A DNA stretch of 12,610 bases, from the NCBI GenBank assembly GCA_044356745.1, contig JBIKVP010000145.1, positions 1 through 12,610 on the forward strand, read 5' to 3'. A model generated the notes under the pieces. It saw nothing but the letters and a program-made list of their open reading frames with translations. It ran no database searches and was not told the DNA's origin. Positions 1 to 8,362 of this stretch are shown in pieces. Both the position numbers and the translations under genes were made by a program. The DNA is from JBIKVP01 sp044356745. Its GTDB lineage: Bacteria; Pseudomonadota; Alphaproteobacteria; Rhizobiales; Beijerinckiaceae. Positions within the stretch are counted from its first letter, which is position 1, and each line of letters opens with the position of its first letter.

Positions 1-3000
1 GTAATCAGCTCTTCATTCTCCTTCTCCGACCCATTGTCTACAATGATAATATGTACATTATCATCGTTTGCAGTAACCGCCTTAAGTGCTCGCACACACT
101 CCATAGTTATCTGAGGCTTATTGTACTGAAGTATGACGAAGCATACGGGGCCGTGTGACCCAGAAAGTGCAGGATAGGCCGAGGTGAGGAGTGTAAGTGA
201 GCGCCTAGAAACTAAGCGAATCTCGCTGCCGTCACTCAGTGAACAACAGGGAATGCCATCCGTGTTAAAAAAACTAGATGCCCCATCACAATCCTTCACT
301 AGTTGGTCAAGTAGCGCAGAGTAATCAGTAAGGAAAGAGTAGCGGTCTCTATCTAAAGCCGCGCCAAATATCTCCTCTATCTGCGCCCAACGACGGCTAA
401 AGAGGTCAGGATGTTTGTTGGGGGTTACATCTACGATCTCTCCACTATACCTTGACGCATTCGCTAGAGCGTCGCGGGTCGCCTGCAACCATGCGTATCC
501 ATACCTTCTATCTGGCTCCAGATGCGCGCCTTCAGCCCACTCGTTCCAAGCATTGATAAATACCAATCTTTCGCTTGGATCCTTGTAGTGACCAATCGTA
601 GCAGTCGCTACCTCATCCAGCCACTCGCCGTAGACTTGCGGAGAAGAATGCAGGAAGATAGTTGGACTGTTTATTCTTCTCCTTGGCGTATTATCCCAAG
701 AGGGATTAACTCCTCGAAAATAGGTATAACTCGGCCATTCAATACGCTTTGCTCTCTCCTTAAAAACTCTCCAGTCATAGATATGTGCATGAGGGTTCTG
801 CGCAAAAGGCACTATTGGAGCGCCAGCCCTAGGAGGAGCCGAGTTCATAGGTGAGAATTCGATCGCCGCATCAAACCCGTATTCGGCTGGATTATTCAGC
901 TCGAACGACTGGGTGTAGGCTAAATAGATCTCCCCTATATTATTCAGCCGGCACCAGGTACGCCATCTGGTGGCAGTGGCAGCAGGATCCGGCAATAAGC
1001 TGGGGCGATATACCACTAGGAGAGGTTTACCTTTCACCCTGATGTACCGATTGTCTCTCAGGAAACGAGATATATGGCTTATAAAGGCGATATCATCATC
1101 GGCAGAGTGCTCCTGAGCAATCAGTACATCTTGATCCTTGCCGTCCCATCTTCTTGTCCAGTTCTCATTTGCCCAACAGAGACAGAAAGGTAAGTCTAGG
1201 GTTGAATCCCCTAGATAATTTTCCGTCGGTCTATCCAAAAGAGTCTTACCTGCAAACCAGTAGTAGTAGAAACAGAATCCGCCTATGCCATATAGCTTAG
1301 CTAACTCTACCTGCCGCCGCTGTACTTTGCTGTCTAAAAGGTTGTAATATCCAAGCTCTCCCGGTTCGTGGGGTTGGTAATGCCCTATGAAGAGCGGCTT
1401 TGCAGGTCTAACATTAGTCCACTCTGTAAAGCCCGTACCCCACCACTCGTTATTCTCAGGAATCTCATGAAACTGAGGCAGATAAAAGCAAATTGCTTTT
1501 ACTGCTGAGGTTTCAAGCGGGTTCTCCACAGACAGTGGAACAAACTCATGCGATTCTCTAGTAGGGCAAGGATCCTGACGTCTCTTAAAGTCATCTAGTA
1601 AGTAGTGGGTAAGCGGGTTAATTAGCTGCTCTATTAAGTGTGGATAAGTTTTTAAATAAGCCTTAGTGTCAAATAAAGGGTGAGGATTTCGCTCTTCGCG
1701 CCATCCAAAAGAGAGGAAGTGGGTAAGTGGTTCTAATGCCGCCGCGCTAACATCGGCGTTCTCTCCAAGGTAGAATTTCACATCAAAGAGAGGGTGAGGA
1801 TTCAGACCGCGTTTCCAGCCAATAGTATAATAGTTTATTAGAGGATTTACGCAGAACCTTTCTTCCTCCGCTAGCTGGGAAAGGTAGTAGTCTTGTGCAA
1901 ACAAGGGGTGAGCCGTGGCTCCCTCTTGCCACCCCCAGGTGCAATAATGAACCAACGCATTGATGTCAGCCCCTGAAAGATCAGGTCTATGTTCAAGATA
2001 GGTCTTTGGATCGAATAACTCGTGAGGTTTTCGACCCTCTCTAAAGCCATGAGTACAGTAGTGCGATAGAGGCTCCTGACCTCCTTCCGCGACATCGTGA
2101 TTCTCGGCAAGGTAGTAAGGAACGTCGAAGAGTGGATGCGGGTTGGTGCCATCTCTCCAACCAATCTCTAAATAATGGATTAAGGAAGGTTGTTCGCTGG
2201 TCGCGGCATCTGATCGGTTATCGGAATAAAACGCTGGGTCGAATAGAGGGTGTGGTGCAAGCCCCTCCATCCAGCCCTTAGTACAATAATGGCCTAATGG
2301 TTCTTCTCCATCCTCAAGTAGGTCGGCGTACTCTCCCAGATAAAAGGCAACATCGAAGAGCGGATGCGGATTGGTTCCCTCACCCCATCCATGTAGTACG
2401 TAATGAATAAGTGGGTTTACATCAGAACCCTTAAGATCCGGTCGAGCCTCAAGATACGCCCCGATATCAAAGAGATGATGAGGTCTCCGCGCTTCTCGCC
2501 AACCATGACGACAGAAGTGGCTCAGAGGCTCACTACCAGTAGCGTCCACATCTGGATTTTCACTACGGTACAACTTGGTGTTAAACAATGGATGGGGATT
2601 TAGGTTAGCTTGCCATCCGTACGTGAGGTAATGAAACAAAGGATTAACACCAGCCTGACTTACTTCCGGGCATTGACTGAGGTAATACTCAACGTCAAAG
2701 AGCGGATGTGGATTATGTCCTTCTCTCCATCCAACTGTGGCAAAATACACTAGTGGAGACTTGCGACTATCGGCGGGCTGATAGCAGTTGGTGTAGAATT
2801 CCTGGTCAAATAACCCTGACCTTTGGATAGTACGAATCTCTTTCCTTAACCTATTCTGAAGCCTTATGGCTGAGGGCAGCCTCTTGACCCTCTCGCTCAG
2901 CCGACGATTGGCAAGCTTTACGACTCTCTCCTTAAGACTCTTGAGTTCACTCTCGCGTAGCACATCCCTTTCCCGAAATTCTTGAATTTCTGAATAGAGC

Positions 3001-6000
3001 GTGTCGACCTGCGCCGGTAGGCTATTGTGCAGCTGCCTTAGCACCTCACTTGTCTCTTGAATTACAGATTCTAAAACGTTCTCGCGCTCTGAGAGCATCT
3101 GAACCACCTGCGATACATTGGCAAGGTGGCTTTCCTGCCCGCACAGCTTAACTTGAAAAGAACCAATATGCTCTTCTGACGTCTTTTGCAGCTCTTTCAA
3201 TTCTTGGATCTGCCCATCTTTTTGGGCAAGAGTCCTATCCTTCTCGACCAGCTCCTCACTTAGTGAGGTTAGTCTGAAACTCTGCTCAGAAATAATCTGG
3301 TCAAGCAAAGAGAATTTAGCTTTTGATGCCTCTACGGCCTCTCTAAGCGAGTCTCTAAGAGCATCGATCTCTCCTCTTTGCTTCAGCAGCGTTGCATTTG
3401 TATCCTGCAAACATATTACAGATTCTTTTTTTGCCATTTCCAACCGAGCTATAAGTGCCTCAACAACGACCTCGTTCCCAACAAGCTCAAGGCGCCCTCT
3501 AAACCTTAGAAAAGAAGCAGATGACCAATCGGCCTCTACTTCGAACCCTCCCGATTGATCAAAGAAATCGTGCCAACCATCATCGGCCCGATTCGCACCC
3601 TTAGCGGTCACTACTTTGACTGCACCGTCTGATTCAATATCATCCAAACAACACAGGTAGTATCGTCCTACACAAGGCGTCCAAAATAAAGCCCCCTCCG
3701 GTACGACCGCAAATGACAAAGAAAACTCCACCGTAAAGTTTCCTGTCTTACTATCTAATTTCAGTAGACCTTTCTGCTCGTAATTGTTGGGTATAACACT
3801 TGAGTCAGTAGAAATACTAAGAAGGGAGTCAAACGCTAAAGTGCAAACCTCATCAATCCCTCTGCCCCTCTCAAGCTGTTGGCGGATATCTGTTAATTCC
3901 CCTAAAATCATCACCTCGGTTAGTTTTTGCCATTCGCCAATGATTCTTAGAGACTTAATCGATTTGCATGCCTGAAAAGTAATCTGAGGATCGTGAGTAA
4001 AAAAATTCCAGCCACCATCAGAACATGGTGTGCCATTAGTTGCCACACTGAGTTCTGATAGATTTAGGCTATGATTATCTTGGGTCCGAGCCTCAGCACC
4101 CACTATCTTCATCGCGATAGCTGTCCTCTCAGTGGGATCGTAGCGAATTACTCGGAAGCCCTCTTCAGGGAATTCTACGACAAAGTCAAAAACACCGCTC
4201 TCAAGCTCAGGACAAAACACGACTCGATCTTCACAGAAGCCCTCATCTTGTTCTGAGAAAAAGAATTTACCCTGTATCAGATTACCGACTGTCTCCTTTA
4301 AAGTAGAGACTTCCACAAGCAGCTGACGCACGGTGGCTGACATCGTGTTGAGTTGTTGAGAAGCTTCACTGCTGCCGCGAGAAGTTGTTAAAATCTCAAA
4401 CCGGTGGCTCCAATACCCCTCCCTTCTGGCTACTAGCTGATTTTGATCCTCAACGAGCCGCCCTTGCACCCAAGCTTGAATTTGTCCCTCAAGTTCGGAG
4501 TAGCGATCAATGTCTTGTGGGGCTAGCAAATAACCAAGGTTAGCTAAGGTAGCGATAATAAGATGATTGCCATTAAGCGGTGTGCCTAGTGCGGGTTCGG
4601 CTACATTGGCTACTCTAAAAAAACTCTCGCGCAGTCCTCGCACCAAGAGCATCCCGAAAGGAATAGAAGTTTCTACAACCCACTCCAAATCAATAAAGTG
4701 CGCTTCGCCCTGCTCATCAACGATCAGATTAAAGGGAACAGCATCAAAAAAACGACCGTCCAGCAGGGACTCGGTGGAAAGATCTCCTCCCACAATCTGC
4801 CGCAGGGCGTCCAACCATACTCTAGCCCAACCCGATACAGACCCAATACTCCAACCTTCTCTGTGGAGAATACTGGGGAGCCTACCCCACCACAATCTTC
4901 CTAAGCGATATGGCTCATCTTCAACTAAGCACCTAATGGGAAGAGCCGGAGCGGCAACATCGCAAACTCTCCTGCGCTTCACATCAACGCGACCTCCATT
5001 TCGAACAAATCGCGCCTCCTTAGCAAAAGCTGGATGTCTGTTTACAGAATAGTGCCATGCAAGAATATCTCCATCATCCATTGCACCAAGAGCCGCCTGA
5101 GACTTGCTAGCGAGAACAAGAAACGAATTAGCCAGGGCGCCCGCAAGACCATTTCCGGCGACAACGGACCACGCGCACTCAAGATTAAAGGCTGGCTGAC
5201 GAGGCATCTGGGGATCGACAGCTACCGAACTTTTAAGCAATTCCTGAAGACAAAAGCCCTGAAAATTCTCCAATCCCGAGGGGGAAACTATAGTGACTGG
5301 CAGTTTGTAATCTGGTAGCGGTGAATACCACCGTTGACACTCAAACCCAGAATCTTTGAGTATTGCACTGAGCGCTCCTTGGCCATAAGTCGTAGGCTCC
5401 CCGTCCTGATAAAGGCCCTGAACGCCGTAAAAAGGCCGACCGATGTGATCCTCTGCTGCGCCAGAAAGGTACTTTAGACCAAGCTGATTCTCGATTGCGA
5501 CTACGAGTATTCCCCCTGGATTAAGAAGAGAGTAGAGACGTGAAAGAAGCCCTGCTGTGCCCTCGCCGTTGTATATTGAGCTGTACTCGAGAACCCCAAT
5601 CAAGGTGATAACATCGAAGGCTTTATTTACATTAAATCGCTCGACCCTGTCATTAACTACAATAACATTCTCTAAATCAGCAGTGCGTGCTCGCGCGATT
5701 TGACAACGCCGCCCACTACCTTCCAGTGCTATAACGTCGGAACCCACCTCTCCCAGGTAGCGCGTAATAGCACCACATCCAGCGCCCACCTCCAAGGTGC
5801 GACCGCGAAACAGTGAACTAAAAGGTCGAAGCAAATTAGCCCGCAGTGGCGAGAGGTGATACTGAGTAGGCCAATCTACAATCTCCCTCCGCAAAGCCTG
5901 AGAGATTACAGATTTATCCCCTGTTTTTTCGATAATCTTAAGTATTCTTTGCTCAGTTTGATCACCATCAGAGTAGCCAAAAGCCTCCTCCTCGGGAACG

Positions 6001-6077
6001 GTTGGAACGTAAACCCCATCTTTAAGGATGTAGGACTCTGGAAAAATATTTGGCGACACTACAGGGACTTTCGGCAC
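1..6077 (-). CDS. Giant multidomain glycan methyltransferase / kinase-like / repeat / WbsX / GT2 protein (C-terminus beyond window)
   Basis: The frame is open from a stop at 6104-6102 to the left edge, giving 2025 codons with the C-terminus missing. In order: a class I SAM methyltransferase (motif I LEVGAGCGAITR at residues 95-106, DVITLIGVLEY at 155-165); a region to about 520 with a kinase-like C-lobe signature, D445-x4-N450 then ID463LEW, spaced like the HRD-x4-N and DFG motifs; two beta-rich modules (about 605-725 and 770-866); a coiled coil (about 870-1075); eleven 38-aa repeats (1089-1505); a WbsX-type domain (YLPQFH 1532, WWGTGFTEW 1545, CWANENWTRRWDG 1634, NAWNEWAEGAHLEPD 1842); and from 1978 the start of a GT2 domain (VILQYN, then VDNGSE). 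The methyltransferase-kinase-coiled-coil order recalls the O-antigen chain terminator WbdD. I infer a cytoplasmic, membrane-associated enzyme that both extends and caps a surface glycan. There is no ATG near the start; TTG 6083, GTG 6077 and GTG 6059 are all possible and all have weak ribosome binding sites. I chose 6077. Confidence 0.9.
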   Translation of the reverse strand, partial: MPKVPVVSPNIFPESYILKDGVYVPTVPEEEAFGYSDGDQTEQRILKIIEKTGDKSVISQALRREIVDWPTQYHLSPLRANLLRPFSSLFRGRTLEVGAGCGAITRYLGEVGSDVIALEGSGRRCQIARARTADLENVIVVNDRVERFNVNKAFDVITLIGVLEYSSIYNGEGTAGLLSRLYSLLNPGGILVVAIENQLGLKYLSGAAEDHIGRPFYGVQGLYQDGEPTTYGQGALSAILKDSGFECQRWYSPLPDYKLPVTIVSPSGLENFQGFCLQELLKSSVAVDPQMPRQPAFNLECAWSVVAGNGLAGALANSFLVLASKSQAALGAMDDGDILAWHYSVNRHPAFAKEARFVRNGGRVDVKRRRVCDVAAPALPIRCLVEDEPYRLGRLWWGRLPSILHREGWSIGSVSGWARVWLDALRQIVGGDLSTESLLDGRFFDAVPFNLIVDEQGEAHFIDLEWVVETSIPFGMLLVRGLRESFFRVANVAEPALGTPLNGNHLIIATLANLGYLLAPQDIDRYSELEGQIQAWVQGRLVEDQNQLVARREGYWSHRFEILTTSRGSSEASQQLNTMSATVRQLLVEVSTLKETVGNLIQGKFFFSEQDEGFCEDRVVFCPELESGVFDFVVEFPEEGFRVIRYDPTERTAIAMKIVGAEARTQDNHSLNLSELSVATNGTPCSDGGWNFFTHDPQITFQACKSIKSLRIIGEWQKLTEVMILGELTDIRQQLERGRGIDEVCTLAFDSLLSISTDSSVIPNNYEQKGLLKLDSKTGNFTVEFSLSFAVVPEGALFWTPCVGRYYLCCLDDIESDGAVKVVTAKGANRADDGWHDFFDQSGGFEVEADWSSASFLRFRGRLELVGNEVVVEALIARLEMAKKESVICLQDTNATLLKQRGEIDALRDSLREAVEASKAKFSLLDQIISEQSFRLTSLSEELVEKDRTLAQKDGQIQELKELQKTSEEHIGSFQVKLCGQESHLANVSQVVQMLSERENVLESVIQETSEVLRQLHNSLPAQVDTLYSEIQEFRERDVLRESELKSLKERVVKLANRRLSERVKRLPSAIRLQNRLRKEIRTIQRSGLFDQEFYTNCYQPADSRKSPLVYFATVGWREGHNPHPLFDVEYYLSQCPEVSQAGVNPLFHYLTYGWQANLNPHPLFNTKLYRSENPDVDATGSEPLSHFCRHGWREARRPHHLFDIGAYLEARPDLKGSDVNPLIHYVLHGWGEGTNPHPLFDVAFYLGEYADLLEDGEEPLGHYCTKGWMEGLAPHPLFDPAFYSDNRSDAATSEQPSLIHYLEIGWRDGTNPHPLFDVPYYLAENHDVAEGGQEPLSHYCTHGFREGRKPHELFDPKTYLEHRPDLSGADINALVHYCTWGWQEGATAHPLFAQDYYLSQLAEEERFCVNPLINYYTIGWKRGLNPHPLFDVKFYLGENADVSAAALEPLTHFLSFGWREERNPHPLFDTKAYLKTYPHLIEQLINPLTHYLLDDFKRRQDPCPTRESHEFVPLSVENPLETSAVKAICFYLPQFHEIPENNEWWGTGFTEWTNVRPAKPLFIGHYQPHEPGELGYYNLLDSKVQRRQVELAKLYGIGGFCFYYYWFAGKTLLDRPTENYLGDSTLDLPFCLCWANENWTRRWDGKDQDVLIAQEHSADDDIAFISHISRFLRDNRYIRVKGKPLLVVYRPSLLPDPAATATRWRTWCRLNNIGEIYLAYTQSFELNNPAEYGFDAAIEFSPMNSAPPRAGAPIVPFAQNPHAHIYDWRVFKERAKRIEWPSYTYFRGVNPSWDNTPRRRINSPTIFLHSSPQVYGEWLDEVATATIGHYKDPSERLVFINAWNEWAEGAHLEPDRRYGYAWLQATRDALANASRYSGEIVDVTPNKHPDLFSRRWAQIEEIFGAALDRDRYSFLTDYSALLDQLVKDCDGASSFFNTDGIPCCSLSDGSEIRLVSRRSLTLLTSAYPALSGSHGPVCFVILQYNKPQITMECVRALKAVTANDDNVHIIIVDNGSEKENEELI
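1563..2813 (-). repeat. Eleven tandem 38-aa (114-bp) coding repeats inside the giant gene
   Basis: Units start at 2813, 2702, 2588, 2474, 2360, 2246, 2132, 2018, 1904, 1790 and 1676. All are 38 codons except the first, which is 37. The rough consensus begins LFD...YL...PDV, then (N/E)PL.HY...GW.EG and ends in NPHP. Similar units occur next to glycosyltransferase domains and in some secreted bacterial proteins; I know of no firm function for them. The units are diverged, so this is an old array held by selection on protein sequence and not a recent DNA expansion. The residue before the PL pair mostly alternates between Asn and Glu. The array joins the coiled coil to the WbsX domain, which suggests a spacer or scaffold. 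Confidence 0.95.
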
Positions 6078-6514
6078 GAACAACCCGAATTGCGTATTGA
6101 TTTATTGCTCTTATTAACACACTCGCACGTAGGTCGACAAGACTAACTCTTTTACCCGCTTCAACAGTGTGTTTGTCTTGTTATACAAATAGCTCATTAC
6201 ACTTCCTAATGGTAATCCTTCCAATTACTTTGGATATAAATGGGGGTATACCTGGGAAGCGCGGGCTTGGCTGGGAGCCCCCGACCTTCAGGTAAAACAC
6301 AAGAATCGCCACAACAGGTATAAATGAAGGTGTTTACGCCAGCCTAAAGAGCGACAATCCGAGGTAATCACCCCAATTGGTACAGTTTAGGTTTCAATGA
6401 ACCCAATTTGATGGAACACTCCATTCACGACGCAAGAAAATAGTAGGTACGGTCGGTCGAGGCGTTGGTGTGCAGTAGGAATACTCGTGCAGCATCGCCA
6501 GATGCCCACTCCTG
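6078..6514. other. 437-bp gap between the GT39-like gene and the giant gene
   Basis: No substantial reading frame with protein-like content is visible on either strand. The stretch holds a possible 27-codon leader ORF close to the giant gene and a GC-rich element near 6265-6283 (GGGCT and AGCCC arms, 5 bp, no following T-run). I find no convincing terminator, and no ops or JUMPstart element. The gap is long for a cotranscribed pair, so the giant gene may have its own promoter here, but no -35/-10 pair stands out. Confidence 0.6.
6114..6197 (-). CDS. Possible 27-codon leader ORF upstream of the giant gene
   Basis: An ATG at 6197 is preceded by AGGAAG at 6207-6202, the best-placed ribosome binding site in this gap. 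It opens a 27-codon frame, MSYLYNKT... rich in Lys, Leu and Val, ending at TAA 6116-6114, with two further in-frame TAA codons just after. It shares the frame of the giant gene, whose candidate starts at 6083-6059 lie 30-55 bases further on. It may be a leader peptide feeding ribosomes to a weak non-ATG start, or the remnant of a longer N-terminus cut off by the stops, or chance. No homolog is recognised. Confidence 0.25.
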   Translation of the reverse strand: MSYLYNKTNTLLKRVKELVLSTYVRVC

Positions 6515-8119
6515 CTACCTCCCAAACACACAGACAAACCACTTTTTACTCTCGTTGGTCAAACCTCTGCATCCCAGCTTCTTTAGTCCGAGTGGAGCGG
6601 AGATCCTCTTATCACCTACGAAAATTGCTGTTTTGAATTCGGCGCCCACATTCCTGCTCTCAAGCGACCCAGTTTGAAGCTCAACTCTGCCTCGTCGTCG
6701 AAGATAATAAAGGAGGGAATGAGGCCCCGAGAACACCGGGGAAGTCTCAACGACATAAACAAGCTCCTTATCTCGAGTCGAGGGCGACTCAGGAATGAAC
6801 TTGCTTGCGAATTTTGCAGCCTTATATTCCAAAGAAAGGGGCGTGAACGGATTGTTTACAGCTTGAATATCCTGCCATCCTCCCCGGTATAGCGTCGAGA
6901 TAGCAACAGTTGTAAGACCCAAGATAAGAAGCCAAGCTGAAAGCACATCTCGATACCATGAGCAATTATGACCAATTACTAAGTCTGTAGTAATACCGAA
7001 AAGGATGCCGATAAAGCAATTAAGCGGTAACTGGTAGTAGGTATGAATGAGATTGGCATTGAAGAATACGACTATGTAGGCTAGAACCGCCACTAGGCTA
7101 GCCACTGCTACAGGAATAGTGTTCCTGATTGACTTCGCATCCTGCACCCTTCGGCGCCCCACCGTAATGGCCGCGAGAATAAGCGCAGGTATTAGTACAA
7201 TACCTGCGTGATTCCAGATGAATCTTGAGCCAAACTGCCGCCAGCTCCACGCATCAGTGCGTTGGCTAAGTGCTCCCATATACCACTCCAACCCCGCGGC
7301 AGAGTAAGAATGCGGATTAGCCTCGTGCATTTTTGCACAATATAGGCGCCAAACAACAAAGATTGTAATCGCCGGCAAATAGCTACATAGCCCCTGCCTA
7401 AGTACACCAAGGAACAGCTGCCTCTTCTTTTCTGTAACCGGCAACTCGCGCAGAAACATCATGCCTGTTAGAGCGATATCAAAAACAACAAATGCAAAGA
7501 TAGTGGGCGCTTTAATAAGAAGCCCTAAGGCGAGAGCCAGTGAAGAAGCAAACAGATATTTGAAGCCGCTGTCTCTATCAGTAAGATTCTGCCTCAATCT
7601 CAGAAAAGCAAATAACGCACCACAGCACACTGCTAGTGGATCTATGAGAATAGTTCTTGACCAGAAGATGTTCGATGGTAGCAGCAAAAAGGCAGCGGCA
7701 GATAACAATCCTGCCCGTTGTAGCTGCGCAACTCTACCAACATAATACAAGATAGCGGCCGTCAACAGTGTAAGAAGTATGTTCAGTACTCGGCCGATAA
7801 TATCAGAGTAACCAAAAAAGTGCGCTAGCTTAGCAACTACTGCCTGATAAATAGGAAACTCCAATACAATAACGGAGTCGCCACCATTACTATCAAGCTC
7901 AGGGCGCAAGAGATCTACTCCTTTGAGATAATAGTTGTAAATGGTAGAAGCTGTCTGTGTCTGCCGAAACTGGTGTAAATCAAATGGCGGCGCCGTTATG
8001 TTGCGACTGGCCATAGCCAGGTATAGGACAAGGATTAACGCTATAGTGCCTACTACAGGTAACCGCTGCTTGGGGAGCCAAAATTTCGTCACCATCTTGT
8101 TCTCAGAGCCTAGACTCAT
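6515..8119 (-). CDS. GT39-like (ArnT/PMT-type) integral membrane glycosyltransferase
   Basis: A 534-aa polytopic membrane protein of the GT-C fold. The first membrane segment (about 21-38) leads into a periplasmic loop with FDLHQFRQTQTA at residues 46-57, a hallmark of a GT39-like subfamily in which the acidic residue is the expected catalytic or metal-binding one. LEFPIYQ (86-92), IDPLA (159-163) and HTYYQLP (359-365) are further family-like marks. About ten hydrophobic segments run to about residue 410, and a soluble tail of about 120 residues follows. Such enzymes move a sugar from a polyprenyl-phosphate donor to a lipid, glycan or protein on the periplasmic face; donor and acceptor cannot be read here. 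The start at ATG 8119 follows AGGA at 8127-8124, with a stronger GGAGGGAGG at 8140-8132; an internal Met at residue 9 is a weaker choice. It follows the 1110-aa gene by 241 bp and is probably cotranscribed with it. Confidence 0.9.
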   Translation of the reverse strand: MSLGSENKMVTKFWLPKQRLPVVGTIALILVLYLAMASRNITAPPFDLHQFRQTQTASTIYNYYLKGVDLLRPELDSNGGDSVIVLEFPIYQAVVAKLAHFFGYSDIIGRVLNILLTLLTAAILYYVGRVAQLQRAGLLSAAAFLLLPSNIFWSRTILIDPLAVCCGALFAFLRLRQNLTDRDSGFKYLFASSLALALGLLIKAPTIFAFVVFDIALTGMMFLRELPVTEKKRQLFLGVLRQGLCSYLPAITIFVVWRLYCAKMHEANPHSYSAAGLEWYMGALSQRTDAWSWRQFGSRFIWNHAGIVLIPALILAAITVGRRRVQDAKSIRNTIPVAVASLVAVLAYIVVFFNANLIHTYYQLPLNCFIGILFGITTDLVIGHNCSWYRDVLSAWLLILGLTTVAISTLYRGGWQDIQAVNNPFTPLSLEYKAAKFASKFIPESPSTRDKELVYVVETSPVFSGPHSLLYYLRRRGRVELQTGSLESRNVGAEFKTAIFVGDKRISAPLGLKKLGCRGLTNESKKWFVCVFGR

Positions 8120-8300
8120 TAAGTCCTATCGCCTCCCTCCGCATATCCTAAGCTAATGCTACCTAAAGAAGCACTCGGTGTGGTCGCAAGAGGTGCAGCA
8201 TGCCTACCATTGCTATAAGGCCGCACAAAAGAGGTAGAGGACAGATATTGGTTGCACACTGAACACTCTTTTGTCGGCTTGCAAAATACAGTAGCCTTTC

Positions 8301-8330
8301 TTCCCGAGAGAACACTTCCCGAGAGAACAC
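8301..8330. repeat. Exact 15-bp tandem duplication in the gap between genes
   Basis: TTCCCGAGAGAACAC occurs twice head to tail (8301-8315 and 8316-8330) with no mismatch, so the duplication is recent or maintained. It lies in the 241-bp gap 8122-8362. On the minus strand it sits inside an open frame, 8394-8119, where it reads as a five-residue duplication (VLSGS, VLSGR). Confidence 0.9.
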
Positions 8331-8362
8331 AGTTACACATTTTCAATGTTCGAGACATATGA

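Noticed and set aside
1563..2813. CRISPR array or DNA satellite, because of the regular 114-bp period
   Set aside because: The units are diverged at DNA level, there is no repeat/spacer pattern, and the period equals 38 codons of an open frame with a conserved protein consensus.
6265..6283. Rho-independent terminator after the GT39-like gene
   Set aside because: The GC-rich arms GGGCT/AGCCC give only a 5-bp stem and no T-run follows on the minus strand.
6078..6514. ops/JUMPstart antitermination element expected before long glycan genes
   Set aside because: No GGCGGTAG or convincing variant was found here or upstream of 11695.
7192..7410. 72-aa minus-strand ORF
   Set aside because: It is in another frame of the GT39-like gene, which has clear membrane segments and family motifs across this stretch.
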